A stretch of DNA of 23,054 nt from Acidovorax delafieldii (GTDB lineage: Bacteria > Pseudomonadota > Gammaproteobacteria > Burkholderiales > Burkholderiaceae_C): positions 1 to 23,054 of the forward strand of contig DFQQ01000043.1 in assembly GCA_002377855.1 (NCBI GenBank), given 5' to 3'. Of the stretch, positions 15,299-23,014 are shown piece by piece. The notes under the pieces were generated by a model, which worked only from the letters and a program-made list of their open reading frames with translations, was not told the origin of the DNA and did not search any database. The position numbers and the translations under genes were made by a program. Positions within the stretch are counted from its first letter, which is position 1, and each line of letters begins with the position of its first letter.

Positions 15299-15817
15299 TC
15301 AGTTGGCGGGCGGCAGACGGCTCAGCTCGCGCTTGATACCTGCGATATCGCTCTCGCTGCGCGCCACAGACGCCTTGAGTTCCGCAGTGCGTTCCATGTA
15401 GCGCTGCGGGTTGCGCAAATCGAGCGCGTTGCGTTCAGGGGCTCCGCCGTTGTACTCCTTGAGCAACTCGGCATGGCGCGCTTCTGCCTTGCGCAGTTCG
15501 GTTTCAAGAATTGCCCGCGCATCGGAATCGCGGGCCCGCTGGTCGTTGTTGCTCACGCGCGGTGCGCCTGCAGGGGACGCCGAAGACGTTGAAGGGGCAG
15601 CAGATGATGTGCCGGCGGAAGTTCCACCGCCGCCGCCCGACGGCCGCGAGCCCTGAATCACGGTGACGTTGCCGCCTTCCACCAGCTTGCAGCCCCGCTC
15701 CTTGGCTTGGGTAGCGTTGTTGGTGTATTCGTTTCCACAACGATAAATGCGATCTTGTGCGAAGACGGCCGTAGGCAAGGCCGCAACGATCCACAGGGTA
15801 AGTAACGTTTTTTTCAT
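15299..15817 (-). CDS. DUF4124 domain-containing exported protein
   Basis: From the ATG at 15815-15817 (AGGA 7 bases upstream) this encodes 172 residues. Residues 1-20 form a signal peptide (MKKTLLTLWIVAALPTAVFA, cleavage before QDR). A short DUF4124-like segment follows (RIYRCGNEYTNNATQAKERGC) with two Cys that could pair. Residues 50-95 are low-complexity Gly/Ser/Ala. The C-terminal half (about 100-165) is charged and helical, likely a coiled coil. It should be periplasmic. Its function is unknown; its place between glnA and ntrB suggests an accessory role or simply shared expression. An upstream in-frame extension has no ribosome site. A terminator lies between this gene and glnA, so it probably has its own promoter in the 204-base spacer. 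Confidence 0.82.
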   Translation of the reverse strand: MKKTLLTLWIVAALPTAVFAQDRIYRCGNEYTNNATQAKERGCKLVEGGNVTVIQGSRPSGGGGGTSAGTSSAAPSTSSASPAGAPRVSNNDQRARDSDARAILETELRKAEARHAELLKEYNGGAPERNALDLRNPQRYMERTAELKASVARSESDIAGIKRELSRLPPAN

Positions 15818-15971
15818 AGAGTTCCTAGCACAGCTCATGCAGGGTTGCACTGGAGTATCACCCAACTGCCTCGCGTCGCCAATGCAGCGCTGACCACGGT
15901 CCCATGGGATTTGTGTAAGGATGCAACGCTTTACAGACTGCCCCGGGATAGCCACCGGCAGATCACCCAAC

Positions 15972-15995
15972 AAAAAAGGCGGCCGAAGCCGCCTT
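15972..15995 (-). terminator. Intrinsic terminator of glnA
   Basis: Read leftward: AAGGCGGC-TTCG-GCCGCCTT followed by TTTT, counting six T in all with the stem base. A perfect 8-bp stem closed by a stable UUCG tetraloop and a T tract, 27 bases after the glnA stop, is a textbook rho-independent terminator. It separates glnA from the DUF4124-ntrB-ntrC genes. Confidence 0.9.
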
Positions 15996-16021
15996 AGGTT
16001 TGACTACCCTTCACTGGGCGA

Positions 16022-17437
16022 TCAGAGCGAGTAGTACATGTCGTACTCGACAGGGTGCACGGCCATGCGGAAGCGGGTCACCTCAGCCATCTTCAAATCG
16101 ATGTAGGCGTCGATCATGCTGTCAGTGAACACACCACCCTTGGTCAGGAAGGCACGGTCCTTGTCCAAGTGCTCCAGCGCCTGGTCGAGGCTGTGACACA
16201 CGGTAGGCACCAGCTTGTCTTCCTCTGGAGGCAGATGGTACAGGTCCTTCGTGGCAGCTTCGCCGGGGTGGATCTTGTTTTCCACGCCATCCAGACCCGC
16301 CATCAGCAAGGCCGCAAAACCCAGGTAGGGGTTCATCAGTGGATCAGGAAAGCGAGCTTCCACGCGGCGGCCCTTGGGGTTTGCCACGTAAGGGATGCGG
16401 ATCGAAGCAGAGCGGTTCTTGGCAGAGTACGCCAGTTTCACCGGGGCTTCGAAATGAGGTACCAGGCGCTTGTAGCTGTTGGTGCCGGGGTTGGTAATGG
16501 CGTTCAGGGCACGGGCGTGCTTGATGATGCCGCCGATGTAGTACAGGGCGTAATCCGACAGGCCCGCGTAGCCGTCACCAGCAAACAGGTTCTTGCCATC
16601 CTTCCAGACCGACTGGTGGACGTGCATGCCGGAGCCGTTGTCACCGTGGTAGGGCTTGGGCATGAAGGTAGCGGTCTTGCCGTAAGCGTTGGCCACGTTA
16701 TGGATCACATACTTTTGCAGCATCGTCCAGTCGGCGCGCTCCACCAGCGTGCTGAAACGGGTACCGATTTCGTTTTGGCCAGCGCCTGCCACTTCGTGGT
16801 GGAACACTTCAACCGGAATGCCCAGCGATTCCAGAATCAGAGACATCTCAGCGCGCATGTCCTGCGTGCTGTCAACGGGGGGCACAGGAAAATAGCCACC
16901 CTTGACAGTGGGGCGGTGGCCACGGTTGCCGCCTTCAAGCTTGGAGCCAGTGTTCCAGGGTGCTTCGTATTCTTCGATTTCGTAGAAAGTGTGGTTGGGC
17001 TCTGTGCTCCAACGGACGCCGTCGAAAATGAAGAATTCAGGTTCTGGACCGAAGTAAGCGGTGTCGCCCAGACCAGAAGCCTTCAAATAGGCCTCAGCGC
17101 GCTTCGCGATGGAACGTGGGTCGCGGTCGTAAGCCTTTCCATCGCTAGGTTCGATCACGTCGCAAGTCAGGATCAGCGTGGTCTCTTCAAAGAAGGGATC
17201 AATGTTGGCGCTGCTGGGGTCAGGAATCAGCTGCATGTCGGAGGCTTCAATGCCCTTCCAACCTGCGATCGAGGAGCCGTCAAAGGCGTGGCCCGAAATG
17301 AACTTGTCTTCGTCAAAGTGAGAGACAGGCACCGTGGTGTGCTGCTGCTTGCCACGGGTGTCGGTAAAACGGAAGTCAACGAACTTGACTTCGTTTTCCT
17401 TCACCATCTTCATCACATCTGCAACGGTCTTGGCCAT
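16022..17437 (-). CDS. glnA: Glutamine synthetase, type I (GSI-beta)
   Basis: This 471-residue enzyme makes glutamine from glutamate, ammonia and ATP, the entry point for nitrogen assimilation. It is a cytosolic dodecamer in this family. Motifs are DGSSIAGWKGI (53-63), the metal and substrate motif FGPEPEFFIFD (129-139), NEIGTRF (222-228), the ATP-site KPYHGDNGSGMHVHQS (261-276), NRSASIRIP (341-349) and KDLYHLPPEE (398-406) with Tyr400, the residue adenylylated by GlnE in GSI-beta enzymes. The length equals enteric GlnA. AGGAGA lies 8 bases before the ATG. A sigma-54 promoter and two NtrC-like boxes lie upstream, and a UUCG terminator downstream. Confidence 0.98.
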   Translation of the reverse strand: MAKTVADVMKMVKENEVKFVDFRFTDTRGKQQHTTVPVSHFDEDKFISGHAFDGSSIAGWKGIEASDMQLIPDPSSANIDPFFEETTLILTCDVIEPSDGKAYDRDPRSIAKRAEAYLKASGLGDTAYFGPEPEFFIFDGVRWSTEPNHTFYEIEEYEAPWNTGSKLEGGNRGHRPTVKGGYFPVPPVDSTQDMRAEMSLILESLGIPVEVFHHEVAGAGQNEIGTRFSTLVERADWTMLQKYVIHNVANAYGKTATFMPKPYHGDNGSGMHVHQSVWKDGKNLFAGDGYAGLSDYALYYIGGIIKHARALNAITNPGTNSYKRLVPHFEAPVKLAYSAKNRSASIRIPYVANPKGRRVEARFPDPLMNPYLGFAALLMAGLDGVENKIHPGEAATKDLYHLPPEEDKLVPTVCHSLDQALEHLDKDRAFLTKGGVFTDSMIDAYIDLKMAEVTRFRMAVHPVEYDMYYSL

Positions 17438-17484
17438 CAGGTTCTCCTGGGTAAAGCACTTGTTGAAAAAATTTACTCAAATTA

Positions 17485-17501
17485 AGCAGTTTGCGTGCCA
17501 A
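17485..17501 (-). promoter_or_regulatory. Sigma-54 (RpoN) promoter of glnA
   Basis: The minus strand reads TTGGCACG-CAAA-CTGCT. The -24 element matches the YTGGCACG consensus fully. The -12 element CTGCT differs from TTGCW at one base and keeps the essential GC. GG-to-GC spacing is the standard 10 bases. The start of transcription would be near 17474, giving a leader of about 37 bases before the glnA ATG. Confidence 0.78.
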
Positions 17502-17514
17502 CATCTGCCCACCC

Positions 17515-17531
17515 TGCACTACGGTGGCGCA
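17515..17531. promoter_or_regulatory. NtrC-binding-site-like sequence, proximal
   Basis: TGCACTACGGTGGCGCA fits the known NtrC dyad TGCAC-N5-GGTGCA at all but one arm position. Its centre is about 49 bases upstream of the predicted start, closer to the promoter than the classic E. coli glnA enhancers. It could therefore modulate as well as activate. Confidence 0.55.
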
Positions 17532-17566
17532 AAGCGCTGCGAGATGGACAAGGGGTGCCCATAAGC

Positions 17567-17583
17567 CGCACCAAAATAGTTCA
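17567..17583. promoter_or_regulatory. NtrC-binding-site-like sequence, distal
   Basis: CGCACCAAAATAGTTCA matches the strong-site consensus TGCACCAAAATGGTGCA at 14 of 17 positions, including the whole centre. It lies about 100 bases upstream of the predicted start, a usual enhancer distance, and 52 bp (about five helical turns) from the proximal box. Confidence 0.5.
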
Positions 17584-17605
17584 CAACCGACAAGTCACGT
17601 CTTCA

Positions 17606-18427
17606 TCACAAAGAGCGCACCAATTCAGGGCCCGTTGCTGCACCAATATCGTGCAAACCCTGTAGAAGATCGGACCACCCCGCAGGCACCAGAGCCTCAG
17701 GACCCTTGACGCCAAGCTCAATATGGCGCCCATATTGGGGATGGTCGACACTCGGCAGGCTAAACACCTTCAGGCCGGCGTGCCGCTGCTCGATGTGCTC
17801 CATCAGAGGCGTCAGGGCAGCTTCCATGGCACCGAGCACTATTATCGAATGCTCGAGCTGGGGCGCAACGTGGAAGTGTTCGCGATAGCGCTGGTCCAGC
17901 ACCCACTCGATCATGGGCCAAGCCATCACCGGAAAGCCGGGAACAAAATGCACAGCACCACCCCCTGGACCTGTGCAACTGAACCCAGGGATTTTGTTGT
18001 AAGGGTTGGGAATCACTTCAGCGCCCTGGGGAAACATGCCCATGTTCAGCCGGTGCAGATTGTCTTCTCGCTCTGGCTCATAAGCAGCGCCCTGCTCTTT
18101 GGCGACGTCCTGCATCCTCTCGCGGATCAAGGCTGCCGCTTGCGCATGCAACTCAAGCTCACGCCCCAGGGCCTTGGCGGCGCACTGTCGGGTGTGGTCG
18201 TCGGGTGTCGCGCCAATGCCACCGCACGAAAACACGACGTCGGCGGAAGCGAATGCTCGCTGCAACGTGGCTGTCAGGCGGACAGGGTTGTCCCCCACAT
18301 AGTCGGCATATGAAAGGGCCAGGCCTCGTGCTGCGAGCAGTTCGATGGCCTTGGGTAGATGTTTGTCTGCACGCTTGCCCGACAGTATTTCGTCGCCAAC
18401 GATGATCAAACCGAAAAGAGGAGCCAT
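17606..18427 (-). CDS. Molybdopterin-binding-domain protein, CinA/MoaB-like (competence/damage-inducible protein A family)
   Basis: From the ATG at 18425-18427 this encodes 273 residues. The N-terminal MoCF-type domain starts at once with LFGLIIVGDEILSGKRADKH and contains SCGGIGATPDDHTRQC, the family's GGxGxTxDD phosphate/pterin-binding loop. A conserved NPYNKIPGF and GPGGGAVHFVPGFPVM follow. It lacks the C-terminal CinA nicotinamide-nucleotide amidase domain, so it matches the short stand-alone members whose role is not settled. The first 21 residues of the longer in-frame reading overlap the upstream gene and are not family-like. It starts 4 nt after the EI24 gene's stop, suggesting co-transcription. 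Its 3' end is next to the glnA enhancer region, with no obvious terminator. Confidence 0.85.
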   Translation of the reverse strand: MAPLFGLIIVGDEILSGKRADKHLPKAIELLAARGLALSYADYVGDNPVRLTATLQRAFASADVVFSCGGIGATPDDHTRQCAAKALGRELELHAQAAALIRERMQDVAKEQGAAYEPEREDNLHRLNMGMFPQGAEVIPNPYNKIPGFSCTGPGGGAVHFVPGFPVMAWPMIEWVLDQRYREHFHVAPQLEHSIIVLGAMEAALTPLMEHIEQRHAGLKVFSLPSVDHPQYGRHIELGVKGPEALVPAGWSDLLQGLHDIGAATGPELVRSL

Positions 18428-18431
18428 AGGG

Positions 18432-19337
18432 TTAGTGGATAAGGTTGTCGGGTGTCGGCAGGGAAGCCGGCGTGGGTGCCGGGGACTCATGCATCCGAGT
18501 GACCACTTCTGGGGTTGACGCAGGGCCCCTGTTCACGGGAGGAGTGGTGGCACGCAGTTGCTCAAGGGCCCGCAGACAAAAATGGGCAAACCACAATGAT
18601 GAAAAGGCGAAGACCAGGGTATATATCCAGATCGCTAGCGGGAGCAGCACCACAAAAGCAGCGGCAAACACGACACCCGAAGCCCACACGATGCTGGGGG
18701 CTGCGCCCAGATAGCCGGTCACAATCCCCATCCCCAGCAAGCTTGCGCGGTAGCGCCGCAGCAATTCACGCCGCTCTTCCTTGCTCGCATGTTCGGCTAA
18801 GGCGTCAAACGCCATCACCCGATAGGTCAGCCAACCCCATATCAGAGGCGGGAGGATAAGCACCAGCGGTGGAATAAGCCACAAAGGCATGGACACCAGC
18901 AGCGCCAAAAGTGCCATCAGGGTGGAGAGAAAAGACCACGAAATACTGGCGAGAAACGCACCACCGCGCCTGCGAACGAGTGATGGGAATCGCCGTGCGG
19001 CCACCATGTTGACGAGCGCTGGTGTCATCAAAAGGGCTACCGCCAAAAGCGACACCACCACCAGAACGGGCGAAACCAACAGCACAACCATGAGAGGTGC
19101 GAGCCAGCCCATCACGCTGGCCACGCCCCACGACTCGATCCATGAGAGCACGCTGGCCAACAATGTGGAGGCATCCAACACAGATGCCATGGCCGCCACG
19201 GCCGAGTCCCAGTAGAAATGTCGCAATAGCAGCGCGAGCAGCACTATCAGGACAAGAGGAGCCGCTGAAAGAAAAATGACACGCGGCCGCACACAATATG
19301 CGGCCGCTCGCCAAAAGGAATCAATAAGGGGACCCAT
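18432..19337 (-). CDS. EI24 domain-containing (CysZ-like) integral membrane protein
   Basis: This 301-residue protein starts with FWRAAAYCVRPRVIFLSAAPLV, the usual opening of EI24/CysZ family proteins, and has about six to seven hydrophobic segments through residue 250. Long membrane-embedded stretches such as MVVLLVSPVLVVVSLLAVALLMTP are split here by charged loops (AARRFPSLVRRRGG; HASKEERRELLRRYRAS). The last 45 residues are Pro/Thr-rich and probably disordered. CysZ imports sulfate in E. coli, but this group is broad and no transport role is proven here. The CinA-like gene follows after 4 nt. The ATG at 19335-19337 has only a weak ribosome site. Confidence 0.83.
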   Translation of the reverse strand: MGPLIDSFWRAAAYCVRPRVIFLSAAPLVLIVLLALLLRHFYWDSAVAAMASVLDASTLLASVLSWIESWGVASVMGWLAPLMVVLLVSPVLVVVSLLAVALLMTPALVNMVAARRFPSLVRRRGGAFLASISWSFLSTLMALLALLVSMPLWLIPPLVLILPPLIWGWLTYRVMAFDALAEHASKEERRELLRRYRASLLGMGIVTGYLGAAPSIVWASGVVFAAAFVVLLPLAIWIYTLVFAFSSLWFAHFCLRALEQLRATTPPVNRGPASTPEVVTRMHESPAPTPASLPTPDNLIH

Positions 19338-19378
19338 GGCGCAAGCATAACGCGGCAGCGGTCAGGACACGTGTCAGG

Positions 19379-20392
19379 CTATGCACGCCCTAGTAATCGG
19401 AGCACCCCGAGCCACTGTTGCGACCAAAAACCTCTTCCATAGTCGCGCAACCGGCCGACGCCATCGGGCTCCACCTGGTCCCTTACGCCGGTAGGGTCGT
19501 AACGCTGCTCAAAATCAGCTGTACCCATGAGCATGTCCCACCAGGGGAGCAAAACACCAAAGTTGCGCCCCCCTAAAACCATGCTTTGCCCTGCGGAGAA
19601 CTGGCCCTTCGCACCCGCAGCATGTTCCTTGACGCTTTCATGCCCGACTCCAATGCTGTGATGCACCCGATGGAAGCGTGGGCTGACCCACAGGCGCTCC
19701 CCGATCGAACCGAACCATATACGCACGTTGGCGTGTTGGAAGCTCTCACTGAGCTGGGCGATAGCGACGATAGCAATGAACTGTGCAGGAGCAACACCGA
19801 TGCACTGCGCCACCACGACCCAGATGATGTCGCGCAACACATCGTCCAACAGATGGTTGCGGTTGTCCGTCCACATCGTCATCTGGCGCTGAGAGTGATG
19901 CAGCGCATGCAGTTTCCACCACCATTCGAAATGGTGCTGTCCACGGTGGATCCAGTAGTCCACAAAGTCAAAAACAGCGAGGTAGACGAGCAGGCTGACC
20001 CACGGGATATCCGTGACACCAGGGATCAAGCCGTCCAGTTGCAATGGGCTAAAACCGATGAGCCGCAGTGCCCCGAAGAGCGAGTCCATGGCAGGCGCCA
20101 ACAGAAAAAAAACTGCGACCCGGAAAACGCCCAACCGGTGGATCAAGGTATAGAGCACGTCCACACGCACGGCGGCCTTGTCTATCACGGGCTCAACCGG
20201 TTTCCACCTTTGCAACGGCCCAATGACCAAGCAAATTACGGCGATCTGCAGCATGCCCACCAGCAACCACCCAGCTGCTACGTACCCAGACTCCAGAATG
20301 CCGCCCAGCCCCATTATGAAAAGCAATGGCTGAATGATGCTTTCAAAAACCCACTGCTGGGCAGCATCAAAAACTCCGGCGACCCAATCCAT
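19379..20392 (-). CDS. Sterol desaturase / fatty acid hydroxylase family membrane protein
   Basis: This 337-residue membrane protein has the three histidine clusters that bind a di-iron centre in this superfamily: HRGQHH (149-154), HALHH (162-166) and HRVHH (241-245). About four to five hydrophobic segments (roughly 22-60, 90-112, 132-148 and 187-212) place the His boxes on the cytosolic side. The family hydroxylates or desaturates C-H bonds in lipids, carotenoids or sterol-like compounds using O2. Which lipid is acted on here is unknown. AAGGA lies about 11 bases before the ATG at 20390-20392. The polysaccharide deacetylase gene ends 40 bases upstream on the same strand, so the genes may be co-transcribed. 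Confidence 0.9.
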   Translation of the reverse strand: MDWVAGVFDAAQQWVFESIIQPLLFIMGLGGILESGYVAAGWLLVGMLQIAVICLVIGPLQRWKPVEPVIDKAAVRVDVLYTLIHRLGVFRVAVFFLLAPAMDSLFGALRLIGFSPLQLDGLIPGVTDIPWVSLLVYLAVFDFVDYWIHRGQHHFEWWWKLHALHHSQRQMTMWTDNRNHLLDDVLRDIIWVVVAQCIGVAPAQFIAIVAIAQLSESFQHANVRIWFGSIGERLWVSPRFHRVHHSIGVGHESVKEHAAGAKGQFSAGQSMVLGGRNFGVLLPWWDMLMGTADFEQRYDPTGVRDQVEPDGVGRLRDYGRGFWSQQWLGVLRLLGRA

Positions 20393-20432
20393 ACAACGGC
20401 GTCCTTCCTCTTGGAACCAATGACTCGCCAGC

Positions 20433-21218
20433 TTAGAAAGCGGGCCCAGCCCCCAACTGCGGGTGTTCTTTGAGGGTCTTGAAACAAAAGCCTCTTTCTT
20501 TTAGACCGACGAGCAAAGGCTCCAGCACCGTCGGAGCCCAGGGATCACGCCTGGACCAAATGCCCAAATGCGCCATCAAAATATCTCCTGACCTGACGCT
20601 GCGCAGAGCCTTGTCCAGCAGCATCGCATTGCTGAATTTTTCACTGGGCAATTCGTCGCCCAGGAAGCCCGCGGTAGACCAGCTTACGTGTTTATAGCCG
20701 CACGATTGGGCCGCCGATTCCAGCGAGGCGGAAAGCTTGCCGCCCGGCGCCCGAAACAAGGGAAGAGGCGCCTTTCCCGTGATGGCTTGAAGACGCTGAG
20801 AAGATTGCTCGAGTTCTGCGCAATAGCCGCTGCGGTCCAACGCGTATGTTTGCCCTTGGCGCGGTCCTGCGGAAGGCCTCACGCGGAATGCATTGGAGCC
20901 CACGTCAGACAGCCAGTACACATGATTGAACGTATGTGAAGCAAACTCATGCCCTTCTCTGGCCCGCTCACGCCACCACGGCGCCCAATGCTCACCTAAG
21001 CTGCCGTCGCCTTGTTGGGTTTTTTCGTTGGCTGCAAAGAAAGTTACTGCCACCTTTTGGCGCGCCAGGACCTCAGCGATGAGCGGGGCGACAGCCATAT
21101 GCCCGGTGTCGAAAGTCAGATAAAGAGGTTTGGCGCACGACTGCTCCGCGCTCCACGCTGCAGCATGCGCGAAACTACCGAATACCGTAGAGCAGATAAC
21201 CAGCGTAAAAGCCCGCAT
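20433..21218 (-). CDS. Exported polysaccharide deacetylase family protein (NodB-like)
   Basis: I chose the third in-frame ATG (21216-21218) because it gives 261 residues with a proper signal peptide (MRAFTLVICSTVFGSFAHAA) and does not overlap the propeller gene; earlier ATGs at 21248 and 21269 would overlap it. The NodB domain shows TFDTGH (35-40, Asp37 as likely base), SHTFNH (94-99, metal His95 and His99), FRAPGG (155-160, Arg156) and MAHLG (215-219, His217). The usual second Asp of TFDD is Thr38. Carbohydrate esterase 4 enzymes remove N- or O-acetyl groups from sugars; the target could be peptidoglycan or an exopolysaccharide. It follows the propeller gene after 16 nt and is probably co-expressed with it. 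Confidence 0.87.
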   Translation of the reverse strand: MRAFTLVICSTVFGSFAHAAAWSAEQSCAKPLYLTFDTGHMAVAPLIAEVLARQKVAVTFFAANEKTQQGDGSLGEHWAPWWRERAREGHEFASHTFNHVYWLSDVGSNAFRVRPSAGPRQGQTYALDRSGYCAELEQSSQRLQAITGKAPLPLFRAPGGKLSASLESAAQSCGYKHVSWSTAGFLGDELPSEKFSNAMLLDKALRSVRSGDILMAHLGIWSRRDPWAPTVLEPLLVGLKERGFCFKTLKEHPQLGAGPAF

Positions 21219-21234
21219 AACCGCCCGTTCATAC

Positions 21235-22221
21235 CTATCGCGGCGCATGCCGCAAGGTCCAAACACCATGCGGCGACTTGCCCACGGATACCTGTTTGAT
21301 CACCCTTTTCTCCACCGTATCTACTATGGAAAGTTTTTTTGCCCAGCGTGAGCTGACGAAAATGAAACGACCGTCCGCAGAAACATCCATGCAGTCTGGC
21401 CCACCCGGTACTGGGTACGTATCCACGACTTCCTGGCGCTGCATGTCCACTTTGCTGATGGTATTCGCTACACGGTTGCTGACGTAGAGATGCCTGCCGT
21501 CTCCCGCCGCCCGAAATGCATGCGCGCCGCTGCCCGTTTTTATTTTCTTGATACTTTGAGGTTGCGGACCGGACACATCAAATACTTCAACGCTATCGCT
21601 ACCAGTCAATCCGACGAAGAGCCGCTTGTCGTCCGGACTGCCATATACATCCGCCGGCATGGCACCTGTATTGATGCGCCACTTGATGGACTGGGACCCG
21701 ATGTCCATCGCGACGAGCTCGTCGCTGTCCTGCATGGACACGTAAGCAGTGGTGCTTCTGCTGTCGATCCATATGTGACTGGGCGTTCGAGAGGTAGCCA
21801 CACGCTTCGCCAGCGACAAGTCTTTTCCGTCCCATTTGTAAAAGTCTACGTGGTTCAAGCGATTCGCAGCGGTAATCAGCCATTTCATATCAGGCGTGAA
21901 CCTGAGATGGTAAGGATCCACGATGTTTCGTACCGTCTTTTGCACCTCAGCAGTTCGGGGATCCACGAATGTCAGCGTGTCGCTCAGCGCATTCGCAATG
22001 ATGAGCGAGCGCTCGTCAGGAGTGAGATATAGATGGTGCGGCTCCTTACCGGTGGGAATTCTTCGTATCTCTTCCCATGTGTCGGGGTTGATGACACTGA
22101 CATTGGCGTCGAGTGAGTTGAGAACAAACAGCGGAGGTGATTGCACAGCGTTGGCCGCTGCGGCAGCCACTGTCATCGCCAGAGACACAGAAACTGAGCG
22201 AAGGAAAAGAGATAAACCCAC
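21235..22221 (-). CDS. YncE-like exported beta-propeller protein (YVTN/cytochrome-D1-type repeats)
   Basis: This 328-residue protein begins at a GTG (22219-22221) preceded by AAGG. That start gives a signal peptide ending in ANA before VQS; the next ATG would cut into it. The mature part is a repetitive beta-propeller of about seven blades, each with a phrase like LFVLNSLDANVSVINPDTWEEI, YVSNRVANTISKVDMQRQEV or FIFVSSRWAKKLSIVDTVEK, as in YncE and YVTN repeat proteins. No CxxCH haem motif is present, so it is not a cytochrome. Its job may be ligand or protein binding in the periplasm. The 3' end lies 16 nt before the deacetylase start. Confidence 0.85.
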   Translation of the reverse strand: MGLSLFLRSVSVSLAMTVAAAAANAVQSPPLFVLNSLDANVSVINPDTWEEIRRIPTGKEPHHLYLTPDERSLIIANALSDTLTFVDPRTAEVQKTVRNIVDPYHLRFTPDMKWLITAANRLNHVDFYKWDGKDLSLAKRVATSRTPSHIWIDSRSTTAYVSMQDSDELVAMDIGSQSIKWRINTGAMPADVYGSPDDKRLFVGLTGSDSVEVFDVSGPQPQSIKKIKTGSGAHAFRAAGDGRHLYVSNRVANTISKVDMQRQEVVDTYPVPGGPDCMDVSADGRFIFVSSRWAKKLSIVDTVEKRVIKQVSVGKSPHGVWTLRHAPR

Positions 22222-22270
22222 AAACGACCTTTTTGATTAAACGCTCACACTGATCCGCGCAGGAAAGGGT

Positions 22271-23014
22271 TCAGCCTTGAAAGCCAAGCTCACGCAAATG
22301 ATCTTTTCCCAACCACATCCATTCCCCAGGCTTTAAAAAACTTGGCAACTTCAACGTTCCGATTTGCGACCTGTGCAGCCCTTCTACCCGGTTACCCACA
22401 GCAGCAAGCATCCGCTTGACCTGGTGGTACTTCCCCTCGAGCAAAGTCAATCGAAGCTGATGGGAGCCAGTCGCCTCCGCAGCAGCGGCTTTGACCGGAA
22501 CGGGATCATCATCCAGAACCACCCCTGCCAGCAGCTTTGAAACCTGATGCGCATCAAGAGGGTGCTTTGTTGTTACCTCGTAGACCTTCGCTACATGCTT
22601 TTTTGGGGAAGTCATACGATGGATAAACTGACCATCATCACTCAATAATAAGAGCCCCGTAGTGTCTTGATCCAAGCGCCCGACCGCTTGCACTCCCTGG
22701 ATGGCGCTTTTTGTCGGGCGTTGTCGGAGGGGTGCAGGCAAGAGTGTGTACACGCTGGGATAAGAAGAAGGTTTTTGGGAACACTCAGTTCCGACTGGCT
22801 TGTAAAGCAAAATGTACGCTTTTTCGCAACAAGGCCACTCAGTCCCCTGCACCTCCAATCGAAGGCCTTCAGTCTCAAAATCCACTGTTGAATCGCTGCA
22901 CGATTCAAATACTCCATCCACATTAGCTACAGATACCCAACCGTGCTGAATCAACCCGGCACACACGCGACGAGTTCCGAAGCCTTGCGAAAAAAGAATA
23001 TCTTGCAACTGCAT
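22271..23014 (-). CDS. rsuA: 16S rRNA pseudouridine synthase, RsuA family
   Basis: This 247-residue protein has an N-terminal S4-type RNA-binding segment (about 1-45, LQDILFSQGFGTRRVCAGLI) and an RsuA/RluB-type catalytic domain. The catalytic motif is GRLDQDTTGLLLL with Asp115. Other family pieces are ILLYKPVGTECS, KVYEVTTKHPL and LLEGKYHQVKRMLAAVGNRV. RsuA converts U516 of 16S rRNA to pseudouridine; I favour RsuA over RluB/RluE from length and the KYHQVKRM form, but that is a judgement. The gene is far less GC-rich than the left part of the window (55 of 120 bases G/C in 22561-22680). The propeller gene starts 49 bases downstream on the same strand. The ATG is at 23012-23014. Confidence 0.88.
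   Translation of the reverse strand: MQLQDILFSQGFGTRRVCAGLIQHGWVSVANVDGVFESCSDSTVDFETEGLRLEVQGTEWPCCEKAYILLYKPVGTECSQKPSSYPSVYTLLPAPLRQRPTKSAIQGVQAVGRLDQDTTGLLLLSDDGQFIHRMTSPKKHVAKVYEVTTKHPLDAHQVSKLLAGVVLDDDPVPVKAAAAEATGSHQLRLTLLEGKYHQVKRMLAAVGNRVEGLHRSQIGTLKLPSFLKPGEWMWLGKDHLRELGFQG

Noticed and set aside
16055..17485. A 476-codon open frame antisense to glnA
   Set aside because: It spans almost exactly the glnA reading frame, would cover the glnA promoter, and its protein has no family-like motif. Such antisense frames are common over highly biased genes.
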